Shown here one piece after another: positions 34,984 to 47,041 of a stretch of DNA of 64,000 nucleotides. The notes below the pieces were generated by a model, which was not told the origin of the DNA, made no database searches, and was given only the letters and a program-made list of their open reading frames with translations. How positions within the stretch are numbered: position 1 is the first letter of the stretch; each line of letters starts with the position of its first letter. The position numbers and the translations under genes were made by a program. Source of the DNA: Parasitella parasitica (lineage: Eukaryota; Mucoromycota; Mucoromycetes; Mucorales; Mucoraceae); assembly GCA_025201805.1 (NCBI GenBank), contig MU619282.1, forward strand, positions 62,821-126,820, given 5' to 3'.

Positions 34984-35916
34984 ATGACAAAGGTTAGTCA
35001 GATATTTTCAAAATGCAAATGCAAACTATTGATTGGATATTAGGGACCTTATGTATCGCCTTCCACCGGTGCTAGAAAGATAGGTGGTTTAGCCAGCTCA
35101 ACACGTTCACCAAACGTGAGCAACGTATTCTCTCATGTGCGAAAAGTAAATCAAACAGCCCCGTCGTTACAACAAAACCGATTGCGTAGATATTCCTCTA
35201 TAGAAGAAGGAGAATGGGACGATGAAGACATGAATAACAGATACACGCTTTACCCTGTATCTGAATTTTATAAAAAATACGAGCTCATGACAGAATTGTA
35301 AAGTAAACATGTATTACTTTGTCGAACGAGTACTAATAACACTGAGCAGTATAAATTTAAAGAATCCAAATCACTGCCCTCTAGGACTGTACATAATGCC
35401 CTCATCAGAAAACTTTAATAGTAAGCATGTTTATGCAGTCAACCAACTTGCACATTAACTGTTTTATATGTAGTATGGTATGGCGTTATCTTTGTAAATC
35501 AAGGATACTATAGCTCAGGAGCATTCAAATTCAGAGTAGCTATTCCGGAAGCTTATCCAGAATACCCTCCTGCTGTCACTTTTATTAGCGACATGTTTCA
35601 TCCATTGATCGACAGTGGCGGCAATCTTTCGCTTTCTCAGCAGTTCCCTACCTGGAGACCATGCGAAGATTATATATTCCACGTATTGCATTACATTAAA
35701 AATATATTCAAAAAGGCTGTGCTGGATACGTTAATAGAAAAGTATTGCCCGCAAAAAGAGCCATATCGTTTGTACCGAACAGATACCAAAACCTTCACTA
35801 AATTAGCCAAGCAATGCGCAGAATTGTCTATCTCAGAGTCGTATATCTACGATCATTTTCCTGAAGACAATATGATTCGGTTTTCTCCCATAAGCGAAAC
35901 AAAATGTGGTAAATAG
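34984..35916 (+). CDS. FTS/AKTIP-like ubiquitin E2 variant (UEV)
   Basis: Exons 34984..34992, 35044..35297, 35350..35420 and 35474..35916; 258 residues. A polar N-terminus leads to a UBC fold: FYKKYELMTEF, CPLGLYIMPSSENF, WYGVIFVNQGYYSSGAFKF, AYPEYPPAVTFISDMFHPLI, then a C-terminal helical part. Where active E2 enzymes have the catalytic Cys shortly after HPN, this protein reads HPLIDSGGNLSLSQQFPTW with no cysteine, as in animal FTS/AKTIP. FTS works with Hook proteins and FHIP to link dynein to endosomes, which is a real pathway in filamentous fungi. The first coding exon is only nine bases (ATG ACA AAG), fixed by phase and GT/AG sites. The third exon frame was chosen because it restores GLYIMP. 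Confidence 0.85.
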
Positions 35917-36004
35917 ATAGGAGTGACGATGAATTTATAGCAGAGAATCTTATACAATTCATATAATAGATATCTTTAGATCTCATATCCTGAAAAATGA
36001 AAAT

Positions 36005-36233
36005 ATGAATAATACGCCTGAGGAGACAACGAGTAAACCTCAACAAGATCTGGAGAAAGCTGTTGAGGATGAGGAATTTTTAAAAAAGCTGGAAACTGAT
36101 GTGATTGATGTACTTGAAAAAATAGACGTGACCAAGGTAAATACTTGCATTGACTCGGCTCAAACTGTCTTTGTATTAAACCTATATAACCAAGGACACT
36201 GCTATTATCAATGTAGATGAAATTAAAGATTAG
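36005..36233 (+). CDS. Small acidic 56-residue protein, spliced, unknown
   Basis: Exons 36005..36136 and 36195..36233 joined at AAG/GTAAAT and CCAAG give a 56-residue protein starting MNNTPEETTSKPQQ, with the helical EDEEFLKKLETDVIDVLEKI and ending TAIINVDEIKD. Charged, no membrane segment, probably one or two helices. The intron has good ends and phase, and the second exon stays open to a stop, which argues for a real gene. No family is recognised. It starts 88 bp after the FTS-like stop on the same strand. Confidence 0.5.
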
Positions 36234-39200
36234 GGTCCCACTTTAATCTTTCGTTCCTGAATCAATGCTCCACCAAAAGCCACTGTAATGGACTGTTTAA
36301 AAAATAATTTTTTTTCTGGATGCATGTATAAAAGAAGGCGATGCATTCATTTTTCTAAACTTCTCTTTCTGATGACATTCACAACATAAGTAAAAAGGTA
36401 AAGTAAAAATGAGAATGATGAGGCAGTATGAAAAAAAGGATTCGGATAAAAGCTGCTGATGATAATTTAAAGACATTTGCACGTCAGTCTGATATTAATG
36501 AAGACCGAAAAGCTATACCCAAATTCCTGATAGACTTTAACAGAATCTTTTTTCAATATTCCTCTCATTTCTTATGATCTGTTATTTTAAAGTATGAAAT
36601 TAATATATATGATTTTAGTTCTTTCGGCTTCTTCTTGGGCGTTAGTTAACTTTTTTTTAAATTTAGAAGTTATGTTGTAATAAAACCTCCATTAATCATT
36701 CAATTCTGTAAATTAAATATGAGTAAACGTTTCCGTATGACACGGTTAATAGTATCTTTTTGTATTATTTCCTTTTATTATTAACAAGATCCTGGACTTG
36801 GTACGTCTCTCGTTTGACACGTCAGCTTACCTACTAAGCTAATTTCTATCCCATCCATATGCTTTCGAAAAAAAGCAAAAAAACGATAGGTAAGATAAAG
36901 GCACTTTTGCAGCTTGACTATGTTTACAACTTATACAGAAGTTTTGTTTATAATTGTTAGCATTCAAGCTGGAAATAAATTATATATTATGGCTCTTCCT
37001 CGTGGCTCCCCGCTCCATCAGTCACCTGTTGTGATCAACCGCATCACTCTGTTCCAAACATGAAACTTGCTTCAGAATATTGGCTAGTAGTGTTGTAATT
37101 CATGATTTAGCTAAGCCATGAAGTAACTATTTAGACAACAATAGTGCTGAATTCATTTGAGCGTAGGCATTTATGCAATTTTACCATTAAACATGATTTT
37201 TAGTATGATGACTACTTAGAATATATATGTATGCAGCTAGCAGATATATTGCACCAACGATAACCTCCGGCGTATTGCTATTAAACGTTGCCACACCGGT
37301 ATATACACTTGTTATTGTTATTGATGCGAAAAGCTTGAACTCTGCAAAGTGGCTAAAAATATAGTCTATATAGTGTGTATCCAGGAAAAAAAGAACCACT
37401 AGTAATAGTGCCTTGAGGTACATTTATGTAATTTGAGTAACCCAAACAATCAATAAACAAAAATTAAACTGATCTACCATTCAGTCTAATTTAGTTGAAA
37501 GAAAGGGGTGATTTGGTATGCATATCTTCAACAAAAATATGGTGGTTCTTTCAACTTTACATGAAACTTCAATCAAGATTACTGCTATGCAATGTATGAA
37601 TATATCTCCACGTTTGTTTGATCCTCATCTTATATATATGTTTGTGCTAATAGGCGCTAAAAATAACATATGCGCTCACACAAATGCATTATACATACGG
37701 CAAGACCATCATCGTACATATAGTTTGAGGCATTTTTAATGAAAATATGCCAAGTGATTCAAACAAAGATTCCACCTGATTATACCAAGAGCGTAAATAC
37801 TTGTAGGTGGTATCATCCCAGTAGTATACATATTGATGGCATATACATAATTCATATTGCTGAATAAGTTTTGTCAAAAGTATAATATAGTTACGTATTG
37901 AACAGTGATATTGAGTTTATTTATCTATCTACAAGTGTCAATATCCGCATACATCTGCAGCGATCTGCATTTCTTAAACAAGCAATGTGGGTGTCAACAT
38001 GCTAAATGTCTCGACATAAGGTGTTGATTAGCAATAGTAGAAAGTGAACGCTTTTAACGTTATTTTCAAAAGATTCCAATCGTTACCTATACATCAATGT
38101 AGTAGATAGCTGTTTTTCCACATAATATAGTAGAACTTTAACGCCTTGATAAATACTACAATGTTTTTCTATGCTAAACATCTATGCTCAATATAAAACT
38201 GCAATTATTTTCTCTATGTCAGACAAACCACATGAGTATTTGCTAGGAGTACAAGGCAAAAAAAAAAAAAAAAAAAGGTTCATTCTTGGAATATGTCTAC
38301 ATTCTTATTAAATGTGGTCGGTAGATGCTTATGATACTTGAAACTATGGTATAATAATCTGATAAAGAAACTATTATTGTATCTATTTAGTTTAGTGTTT
38401 TACGCGGCCAATTTCAACTTGCCATTCAGTCGACATAGAAAACAATGGCATTGATAGTGTTTTATTTAAAGATTAAAAAGTTCATTGATAATTTATTTTT
38501 AGTACATCTTTACACAATCAATCTCCAGTATTCATATCAGGATGCCAAAATAAGGGAGATCCTTTTCTTTTTTGGCAAAGCTAGACACAAGTACATTTTG
38601 TCTATTTAGAATAGAACTTTCCATTTAGATAAAGATTCGTCAAAAAAGTTCTTTGAGTCAAAGTAATGATTTGCAGATACATGTACCTGGTTAATTGTAG
38701 TCATACAAATAAAGCATCATTCTGTTTGCATGCTGTAATAATGTGATTTACAATATGATTTCAAGGATTCATTTATGTGTTGCTAGTTTCCTCGTCATAC
38801 AGACGCAGAGCTTACTGAGATTTAAACCGTGAGCATATATTGTTGTCTGCGTAAATTACAAGTACAAAATGGCATTTCATGTTTATCGGTAAAAACATAC
38901 AGCCATTCCAGAATAGATATTCACAACGACCTTTTAAAGGAAACCAAAAGAGTGGTTTCGCGTGAGAGATAATGGGGTTCTGCTTATTGGCTCCTGGAGT
39001 ATAACTCCTTTAGTGCATATTTATACATCATTTCCTGAATAAACTTTAGACCCTTCCAGCTAGCAAATCCGAAACATTTCGTTTAATGAACATTGGTCCT
39101 CAAAAACACACTTTATCCGACTAATCTCATCCAGTCCGACCAACCCGCTAAAACCCGTAACACAAAACTTTTTTTGATCATTTAGTATAAATACAGAGAT

Positions 39201-39339
39201 GTTCTTTCAAGATTTCCCAATCTAATTAATTGCCTCTCTTCCTCTTCTACTCTTGTTGTATAAATACCCCACTCTTTCTTATTTCTTGCCAACATTTTCA
39301 ATTGCAAATTTTCAAGACTGGATACATCTTAGCTTCAAA
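36234..39339. other. 3.1-kb interval without a supported gene
   Basis: AT-rich throughout. A minus-strand frame at 37187-37423 (78 codons, ATG start) is hydrophobic (LLLVVLFFL and VIVGAIYLLAAYIYIL) and could be a two-helix peptide, but nothing else supports it. An A18 run is at 38259-38276. The last 300 bp are the promoter and pyrimidine-rich leader of the kinase gene; an ATG at 39253 in frame is upstream of the chosen start. Confidence 0.5.
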
Positions 39340-40950
39340 ATGGCTTCCTTAACATTTGCAAATACCCAAGAGCAATATTTTGAGAATGAAAGCAGCTATC
39401 TTTCTTCCGGGCAATACTTTACAGATGATCCTATTCCCAGATCGGAATCTCCAGACTGTATCGAAATTATCCCAACTCATTCTCATGATACGAAATGCCC
39501 TTCACTCACTAATGGCTGCAGAGAAGGTTCAAACGATACGATTTCTTCTTCGTCATCGTCCATCACAAATTCGCCATCAACGCCAGTGCCTCCTGAAATC
39601 AAGGTCGACACTGCAAAGCCTATTCCTGTAAAGAAAAGCACCAAAAAGCTTGGCAGTGTATTCGCTAGCGGTGGTCTCTTTGGTAGCCTCAAAATGACAC
39701 CGGCCTCTGCATCTCCCAACGACTCAGTCCTTGGTTCACCCACTGATGTTCACAGAAGAAGACAAAGTGGACAGTCTTCGATCCATAGTTCAACCAGCTC
39801 TGTTGGTAGCACTGCTAGCAAACTCGGCAAGTCTTTCTCTCGTATGATGTCTTCCTCCTTTAAAAAGACCCCGCAAGATATGACCTGTGGGTCATTGGGC
39901 GTTGTTCCTTTGTTATCTGATAAGTACGGCGATTACGTTAAGCCGGAACATCGTTCCACCAAAGGAATGGGCTCTACTTCCAAGAAAAATATCGCTAGTG
40001 GTGCAACTGCTGTAATCCGCTTGGTGCGACAAAGAGCAGGTGGCCGTATTTTGGCCGTCAAGGAATTCAAAAAACGTGAAAGATGTGAAGCTGAACAGGA
40101 TTACCAGAAACGCATGCTGAATGAATACTGTATCAGCAAATCTGCCTCCAATTGTCCTCACATTGTCAATACACTTGACTTGGTCAAAGATGAAAAAAGT
40201 CGTTGGTGCGTCGTAATGGAATATTGCGCTGGTGGTGATGTATTCAACTTGCTACATGAAAAACCTCACATGGCTCCTGATGATATCGCTTGCTTATTCA
40301 AACAGCTTGTGTTGGGCTTGCAGCACCTTCATAAACTCGGCATTGCGCATCGCGATATCAAGCCTGAAAACTTGGTCCTGACTTCGACTGGTACTCTTAA
40401 AATTGCTGATTTTGGTGTTGCGGACGTGGTTCAGACTTGCTTTGAAAAGGATGGCCATTCTTGCACCAAATGGTGTGGCTCTGAACCCTTTTGGTCACCC
40501 GAGATGTGGAACATTAAAGATGATAAAAGTCCATATGATGGTAAAGCTCTTGATGTTTGGAGTGCTGCTGTCACCTATTTCTGCATTCGTTTCCAACAAC
40601 TGCCTTTCACTGCATCCTTCTTCACGGGTCGTCCTGGTGGTAAGCCTCCTCAAGGGTCTATGGTTGGCTCGCCTGCTGCTGTGTCTGCCCAAGCCGAAGA
40701 TGGCGGTGATTTTGATTACAAGCGCTATATTGAGCAACGCCAAAAGCTAGAACCAAGTGATTGCGATCTTTTCAAGAACTTTACTCAACCAGAGCGTGAG
40801 TGTCTCGCTGGTATGATGGACCCTAACCCTAAGACTCGTTGGACCATTGAACAAGTTTTGGCCTGCCCTTGGTTGTCTGATTTTGAAGTTTGCCAAGATG
40901 GTAAACTGAGCAACGGTTATAACCATACTCATTGTATTCCATCAAAATAG
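39340..40950 (+). CDS. Serine/threonine protein kinase, fungal HAL/NPR1 type
   Basis: Single exon, 536 residues. Residues 1-185 are Ser/Thr-rich and disordered. The kinase domain (about 205-520) has the Gly-loop variant ASGATAVIRLV, LAVKEF (Lys 241), HRDIKPENLVL (Asp 339), ADFGVAD (Asp 357), CGSEPFWSPEMW in place of APE, and DVWSAAVTYFC. The CGS-PFWSPE segment, the K-x-RCEAEQDYQ stretch and the PHIVNT pattern are typical of Hal4/Sat4, Hrk1 and Npr1-like kinases, which set plasma-membrane transporter activity and ion or nitrogen homeostasis in yeast. A 40-residue Gly/Pro insert (TGRPGGKPPQGS) lies late in the C-lobe. ATG at 39340 (CAAAATGGCT) is preferred; an in-frame ATG at 39253 would add a hydrophobic stretch. 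Confidence 0.9.
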   Translation: MASLTFANTQEQYFENESSYLSSGQYFTDDPIPRSESPDCIEIIPTHSHDTKCPSLTNGCREGSNDTISSSSSSITNSPSTPVPPEIKVDTAKPIPVKKSTKKLGSVFASGGLFGSLKMTPASASPNDSVLGSPTDVHRRRQSGQSSIHSSTSSVGSTASKLGKSFSRMMSSSFKKTPQDMTCGSLGVVPLLSDKYGDYVKPEHRSTKGMGSTSKKNIASGATAVIRLVRQRAGGRILAVKEFKKRERCEAEQDYQKRMLNEYCISKSASNCPHIVNTLDLVKDEKSRWCVVMEYCAGGDVFNLLHEKPHMAPDDIACLFKQLVLGLQHLHKLGIAHRDIKPENLVLTSTGTLKIADFGVADVVQTCFEKDGHSCTKWCGSEPFWSPEMWNIKDDKSPYDGKALDVWSAAVTYFCIRFQQLPFTASFFTGRPGGKPPQGSMVGSPAAVSAQAEDGGDFDYKRYIEQRQKLEPSDCDLFKNFTQPERECLAGMMDPNPKTRWTIEQVLACPWLSDFEVCQDGKLSNGYNHTHCIPSK

Positions 40951-41573
40951 ACCTTGTCTCCCTTGTATTTACTGTATTTTTTTCGTGTACCATATCCCCC
41001 TTTTTGACTCTTGTAAAATAATAAAGCGTTTTGCGTTGTATCATGTATATGATGATTTCTTTTTTTTTTTTTCCAACTTCTTGTGTCACCTTTTCTCTGA
41101 TACAAAGCCAATGATAATTCATGAACTATCAACATGTTTGTTGCTACAAAATGGAAACTGAAGAATAGATTAACCTTCTTCTTTTTTTGGTATTAGGTAA
41201 TATAATTCACCACACACACTCCCACGATCTTGTATTGTCTGATTATTGAGAACTTTAAAATCTCAAAAGGAAATAACTGTTAAACGATGAACTGCTGAGC
41301 AACGCTATTCTCTCATCTGTGCAACTAAAATATCTGTCAATCAAGATGTAAAATTCCCGTAATGCCTAAATATGGACAAAATCATTGTACTTTTGATTCT
41401 TCTTGCTAGGTTTTTATACTACCGTATTCAAGCCAATTTAGTCGGGATATTTACTTTGGTTTCTTTGTGGCACTTTCCAGCAGTAATATACTCGGATTTT
41501 ACTGTATCAGAGCAAAAAGGTACGTACACGAAATCATAATTTAGACATTCCACTAAAACAAGAACTTTTTATG

Positions 41574-41639
<66 letters not shown>

Positions 41640-41734
41640 CGCTTTTGTAAGCCATGCATTATATGGAAGGGATCGTTTATTTGGCAGTAATGTAAATATT
41701 TTCCTATTCTCCTTCGATGAGAGTGTGTACAGGA
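40951..41734. other. Intergenic, convergent 3' ends, with T65
   Basis: Between the kinase stop and the Bre4-like stop. It holds AATAAA (41020) after the kinase and T65 at 41575-41639. Lysine-rich or phenylalanine-rich frames here are products of the homopolymer. No gene. Confidence 0.6.
41575..41639. repeat. Homopolymer T65
   Basis: Sixty-five T between C residues, the same length as the run at 10231-10295. Confidence 0.9.
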
Positions 41735-44700
41735 CTACGCATGAAGTGATAGCCAAATCTGGGGGTCTTCGACGCCCAGCAACTTTTCGACACATGCAGC
41801 AGCTTCATTCAACTCTTGGGTAAATATAAAAGATGCTACCGAGTATGCGCAGTAACTTGGGTAAGTATCATTTTGAACTTGCTCTGGGTGCATGGCGACG
41901 ACAGCACATAGCTTTTGTGATAGTTTCTCTTTCAAATCATTGGGCGATATTAAATAAGGAGGTAGAGGTGCTTTGGCGAGCAATGTAGCAGACAGTTGGC
42001 GCATGATTGTTAAGAGACATGCAACATAGTCCAGCTTTTCTTCGTCCAAGGCGCGGATTAAGCGAACTCTCCAACTTCCATCCATGTACCGAGAGGTATA
42101 GGCCATCCCTTCAAGCAGATCAGCCATGTTGTTGAGTTTTTCGATCAAAAGTTGGTAGGTCTTGAACGGAAACTTGCCTTTTAAAGGCGGCTCGAGCTTG
42201 GAAAGTTTAAGGTATGTTTGCTCATCTTTTAACTGGCGTTGCAGATGAACTGTGAGTTGGTTGAATGCTCTTGTCTGATTTGGAGTTGCCGAAGATCCGT
42301 TTGGAGTGTCATGATTTGATAAAATACCTGCGAAAATAATGCCGTAAAGCACACTCATGTCGTAAAATGTTCGAGCTATTCGTTTACGAAGCTCTAGTCT
42401 GCCAGTAACAGGACGAGGAATCAAGTTAATAAGAAAAGAGCCTACAATACCTAGCACAATATACATCATACGCTACAATTTGCGAGTCAATATATTGTAA
42501 TTGTGAAAATATGACTCTTAGAAATCTTTTACCTTTCCTGCTGCAATTTCAATGACATTAGTTTGGTCACCTCCGGCAAGAGATATTTGATAGCCGGTAG
42601 TGATAATCTAAATAGGAATAGGGTTAGTTTATACCGATAAATAACCTTATATTGGCGTTTACCATCAAATAAGCATACTGAGTCATTACAGAAAAGAAGC
42701 TGTACGCTGGATTGGTAAAGAAAACATAATGGAATGGGGGCATAACAACAAATGTAAGTACAGCAAGACCATATGGATTTCCTCTTGCAATTTCAAAGAC
42801 AATGATACTCAAAACACCACCGCATATTGTCCCCAAAAGACCAAACGCTAAGCTGAAGGATTAAATAGTTGGTAAGACAAACGAAATGCTACATAGATAT
42901 GTAGTAACTAACGTGAAATTGAACATGCCAGCCATAGGTATCATCCACATGAGTAAAGTATTGGCGACCCATTGACCACCCCATCCGGTAAACCAACCTA
43001 CACTTTGAGGGAGATACGCAGGAATGGAAAGAAGTATAAACCCGGCAGCTGTCTTGAAAGCAAAGATGGTCTCCATACTGTAAATCCAATCGAAAAATTT
43101 GCTTAATTGATAGAAGAATTTCTCTCTGACTGTAACTGGCGCATCTACATCTGGATCTCGAGGACATGGTTTATCAGTTTGATTCATGGCACAGACATAA
43201 GCGTTTTCTTCCTCTTCTTCATCAAACTTTGATGTCGTTTGTTGCTTGCTCATTTGCGTAAGGCCTAATTCGCTATCCTGTTCTCTGCCAAAGTCTTTTT
43301 CATCTGTACTGCTTCCACCGTATAAACTGCTCTCAGCAATAGATATGCGAGAGTTGATTTGTCCACCTAGTTGTGCTTTATCGCTAACAGACGGTTTAAG
43401 CCATCTTCTCAAAGACATTTTAGGAAACCAGAATTTTCTCTGCTTCGGCCTTGTCGCATCCAGCTTTTCGAAAAGTGCTGTCAGCGACTGAATGCTGTTT
43501 GCAAACCCCAACAGGTTGAACTGAAATAAATAGGCAACTTGTTGTGTCATATCTTGCTTGGTGGTATTCTCATATCGCCAGTTTTGAGTTGCGTTTTCAA
43601 AGGCGGATATAAAGGGTTCCATATGCTCAGAAAGCATGTTGTATTGGATCTCGGCAGCAGGTTTGGAAACAAAAAGTCGAGGAAACGGCCATAAGATAGT
43701 GCTTTTCAATGAGCGAGGTCTTTCTTTGAATGTGTCAACTCTCAAACTGCATTCTTTCAATGCCGTGGTGCATGCATGAATTAAATTGTCGGTAGCCCTT
43801 TCTAATTCAGTGCTGACATGTGTTTGCTCTGTTCTTCGGTCACCCCCAACAGCAGTTTCCTGTTTACATAATAAACTGACGCCTATTCCATGAAGTGGAG
43901 TACGCATTTCTTTTACTTTTTGCGTGACATGGCGAATATCATATTGTGAAAGTCTGCTATAAAATACAATGAATTCGGCATTATGCTGACTATCTACTAA
44001 TCTAATGAGTGCACCCTGCAGTTTTGTGCGCAATTTCGAAAACGAAGGTCTTTTGTCTATCTCCAGCAACTGGTTTGCTTTGAACGATTCTGCCGTTTCT
44101 TGGTAGAACTTACAGTAATCTTGTAACGTTTGATCCAGCACTTGAAAATAATGCGTCGCACTGTCTTCAGGCCATAAAAAGACATTGACCATGAATGAAA
44201 TGGCCGATGCAAATAGTAAGGGTTTGAAAAAATTCAACTGATAGGCATAATAGAGATGCATGGATAATCACTTAGTCATCTGTTACACGATACGGCTTGC
44301 GCCTCCTCTTTCATGATACTTACCGTGATACTGGTCTGAAATCCAGGAGTAGAAGCGTTTACAGTGAGAGAAAACTAGCAAATAAATGAGCAACTTGTTA
44401 TAATGCGAGCCTTTATAATACCTACAGAGCCAATCATGCCGGCAAAGATGGTAGCAAAATAAACTATCATGTCAATTTGTCATTACAAGACGATCAACGA
44501 GTGAGCGCATCCAGACACTTACTTTGGGGGTATTTAGTTCTAACGTATGCAATGACAAAAATCAATACAGTACAGAATACAGCAGACACTGCGCTTGATG
44601 CTGGCTGTATGGGATTATCTATAGCTGGATCTCTAGCAAGATTAGCAACATAATTGCCCAACAAGCACCACGCAGCACCTATCGAGGCACTAAGCACTCC

Positions 44701-45080
44701 TTGAATTGTCAGCTAATAGAGAATCAAAATAGATGAGTGATTTTTTTTTTTTTTTTGGTGGACCTAACAGCCTTACTTTTATCTGTGTCCCTGTACCATA
44801 AAAGAGCAACGTTTGTTATTTTTGACCATTTGGTTAGCATTTCAAAACACATACCAATAGGTTTGACAGGAAAGTACAGTAGAGTGCCTAATGTGACCAG
44901 TGTACTGGCAGTTCCAATCGAAGCTCTAGTGTCATTTACTAGCACAAAGATAAGGCTCACTAATGTGGCAACGGTGGCTTTTAATGTTGTCCTTATTGCT
45001 GGCAATGGTGGTATCTTTGATTTGACTTTAGCAAGGAAAGTATCAGACTTTTTGTCTAAAGAAATCGATGAGTCAAACAT
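41735..45080 (-). CDS. Bre4 / aromatic-acid-exporter-like multi-pass membrane protein
   Basis: Nine exons: 44855..45080, 44777..44790, 44523..44712, 44426..44463, 44324..44374, 42913..44237, 42663..42852, 42533..42607 and 41735..42472; 948 residues. Two membrane halves of about six helices each (first from TLKATVATLVSLIFVLVND; second from FAFKTAAGFILLSIPAYL) flank a soluble central domain, and a soluble C-terminal domain starts at RPVTGRLELRKRIARTFYD. This is the layout of the fungal ArAE_2/FUSC-like family that includes yeast Bre4, implicated in brefeldin sensitivity and endocytosis; transport substrate unknown. Exon 2 is only 14 nt: it is needed to join VKPIG to LTIQGVLSASIGAAW in frame and has exact CAG and GTAAGG borders. 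Exon 6 uses an acceptor at 44238, giving SITLNFFKPLLFAS. Confidence 0.85.
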
Positions 45081-45436
45081 ACGCAGATCAAAGGATGTTT
45101 ACCGCCGTACTGATCAATGTTGAGACATCGTTCATTTTTCCAGTTGATCTTTACGAGAAAGAAAAAGGAAGCAGAAAAAAAAAGGGATTGGGATGATTAC
45201 CATTGCTCGATGTGACGGAGGTTTCATCATGCACATGCACATACAAACAGCATGGTCGCTGACAATAAGATTATTAAACGCTGCCTATCTGGTCGTACCA
45301 GATCTTGCAGCCTCATATTATATCACGTTAAAAAAGGTTCAAGCGGAGACATGGCTTATGTAAGAAATCCCGGTCTTATAATATACCTCATTAAAGAGGT
45401 GTAGCTTTCTATCCTTCTTTCTTTCAAAGGAACACA
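45081..45436. promoter_or_regulatory. Divergent intergenic region, Bre4-like and aldo-keto reductase genes
   Basis: 356 bp holding both promoters. An A-rich stretch (45162-45184) is near the Bre4-like start; a TATAT at 45317 lies about 120 bp before the reductase start. No specific regulator site recognised. Confidence 0.45.
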
Positions 45437-46734
45437 ATGTCAAATAGCCGCGTATTCAAGCTGTACGTAGTATTTGTGTATAGTAAACATGTCTTGTAGC
45501 TGATGTGATTTGCTGCCATAGAAATACAGGTGCAACTATCCCTTCCATTGGATTAGGTACTTGGAGATCCCAACCTGAACAAGTTTATGATGCTGTCAAA
45601 ACAGCAATCGAGGCAGGGTAATCTACGCAATTGTCGCATTGTAGCCCTGCACGTTTTACCCTTTTTATTTATTGTAGTTACCGACACATTGATACCGCAT
45701 TTGTTTGTAAGCTTGCCGTTTACTTGTTCAAACGGTGATTTCACCACTAATAGAAGAGATGTTTGTGATATTAGATGGAAATGAAAAGGAGGTAGGACAA
45801 GCTATCAAAGACAGTGGTGTTTCCCGGCAAGAGCTATTCGTTACTACAAAATTATGGAATACATGCCATCGACCTGACCTTGTTAAAGCGGCATTCGAGA
45901 AATCACTCGAGAACCTCCAATTAGAGTATATTGACCTTTATTTGATGCACTGGCCGGTATCATTCCAGCCTGCTGATGTGAAACAACCAAGAGGAGAAGA
46001 CGGTGTCATTCTACTGGATGACACACATTTTAGTGCTACTTATGCAGTAAGTAAAAGAAACAGTGTGGACATTCTGGCTGTTGACTATTGCGCTTTGCAC
46101 CCAGGAAATGGAGAAACTTGTAGGGGGGAAACTGCGAGCCATCGGTGTCAGCAATTTTGACATCCAACATTTAGAGAAATTGGCAACTACTGCCAAAATC
46201 CCCCCTGCTGTTAACCAGGTTGAATTGCATCCTTATTTGCCACAGAAAGAATTGGTTGATTATTGTCAGAAGCATGATATTTTAGGTAAAAATGGTCAAA
46301 TTGAGCCACATGCATCCTAGAACTAAAATAGAATCTTTACGTACAGTTGAAGCTTACTCACCCCTTGGAAGCAGCGACTCTCCTTTAATGAAAAATGAAG
46401 CCATTGTAAGCATTCACGCTTGCATATGCGTATAAAGAAGGTACTTAGAATGTTGACATAGACTGAAATTGCCAGCAAGTACAATGCTACTGCTGCCCAG
46501 ATTTTGATTGCGTGGGGCGTTAAACGAGGATATGCAGTTTTGCCCAAATCAGTAACAGCATCCAGAATTATATCCAATTTGCAGGATGTTTGTCTGGAGC
46601 CCGATGATTTTGATGCCATCAATGAGTTGATTGAACATCGTCCTACTTGCAGGTTAGGCGATCCCTATCTATCTTGGGATGTCGATGTATTTGGTCTTCA
46701 TCCAGGAGAAGAAAAAGTTAAATATAGCGTCTAG
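45437..46734 (+). CDS. NADPH-dependent aldo-keto reductase
   Basis: Seven exons: 45437..45462, 45522..45617, 45678..45706, 45775..46046, 46105..46285, 46347..46405 and 46462..46734; 311 residues, normal for the family. It reduces aldehydes or sugars to alcohols. The catalytic tetrad is complete: Asp 46 (YRHIDTA), Tyr 51 (FVYGNE), Lys 76 (TTKLWN) and His 109 (LMHWP). IGVSNFDIQHLEKL, NQVELHPYLPQKELVDYCQ and the cofactor loop VLPKSVTASRI are typical. Tyr 51 is split across an intron (T at 45706, AT at 45775). Closest in style to glycerol/xylose reductases of the AKR3/AKR2 type, but substrate cannot be told. Confidence 0.93.
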
Positions 46735-47041
46735 TTTATTGTGATTTTAAGGAAAGATTATGTGCAGTATGGATTAAAAAAAAAAAACATTGAAAGGAAG
46801 GAAATTTTTACAGCTGTATATATAACGAATGTGAGGGGATGATACAAAATTGGGCATAGAGAAGAATATCAAGTAATAGTGGAGGTAATATAGGGTGTAA
46901 CATTGTAATACAGTAGCAAGTGGCAGTAGTATAGTAAAAGTAGTAGTACAGAATTGTAAGTATGGCAAAACGATGGTTATGGATAAATGTTGATGTACAC
47001 AAGTATAAAGGGTATTAATGTGGTTATATGATTAAGCTGAA
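46735..47041. other. Short intergenic, convergent 3' ends
   Basis: 3' untranslated sequence of the reductase and the kinase: A12 at 46777-46788 and an alternating GTAGTA/GTAATA stretch on the plus strand. No gene. Confidence 0.5.

Noticed and set aside
41553-41795. Minus-strand ORF with a poly-lysine run
   Set aside because: Lysines come from the T65 homopolymer and the frame runs into the Bre4-like gene's last exon out of frame.
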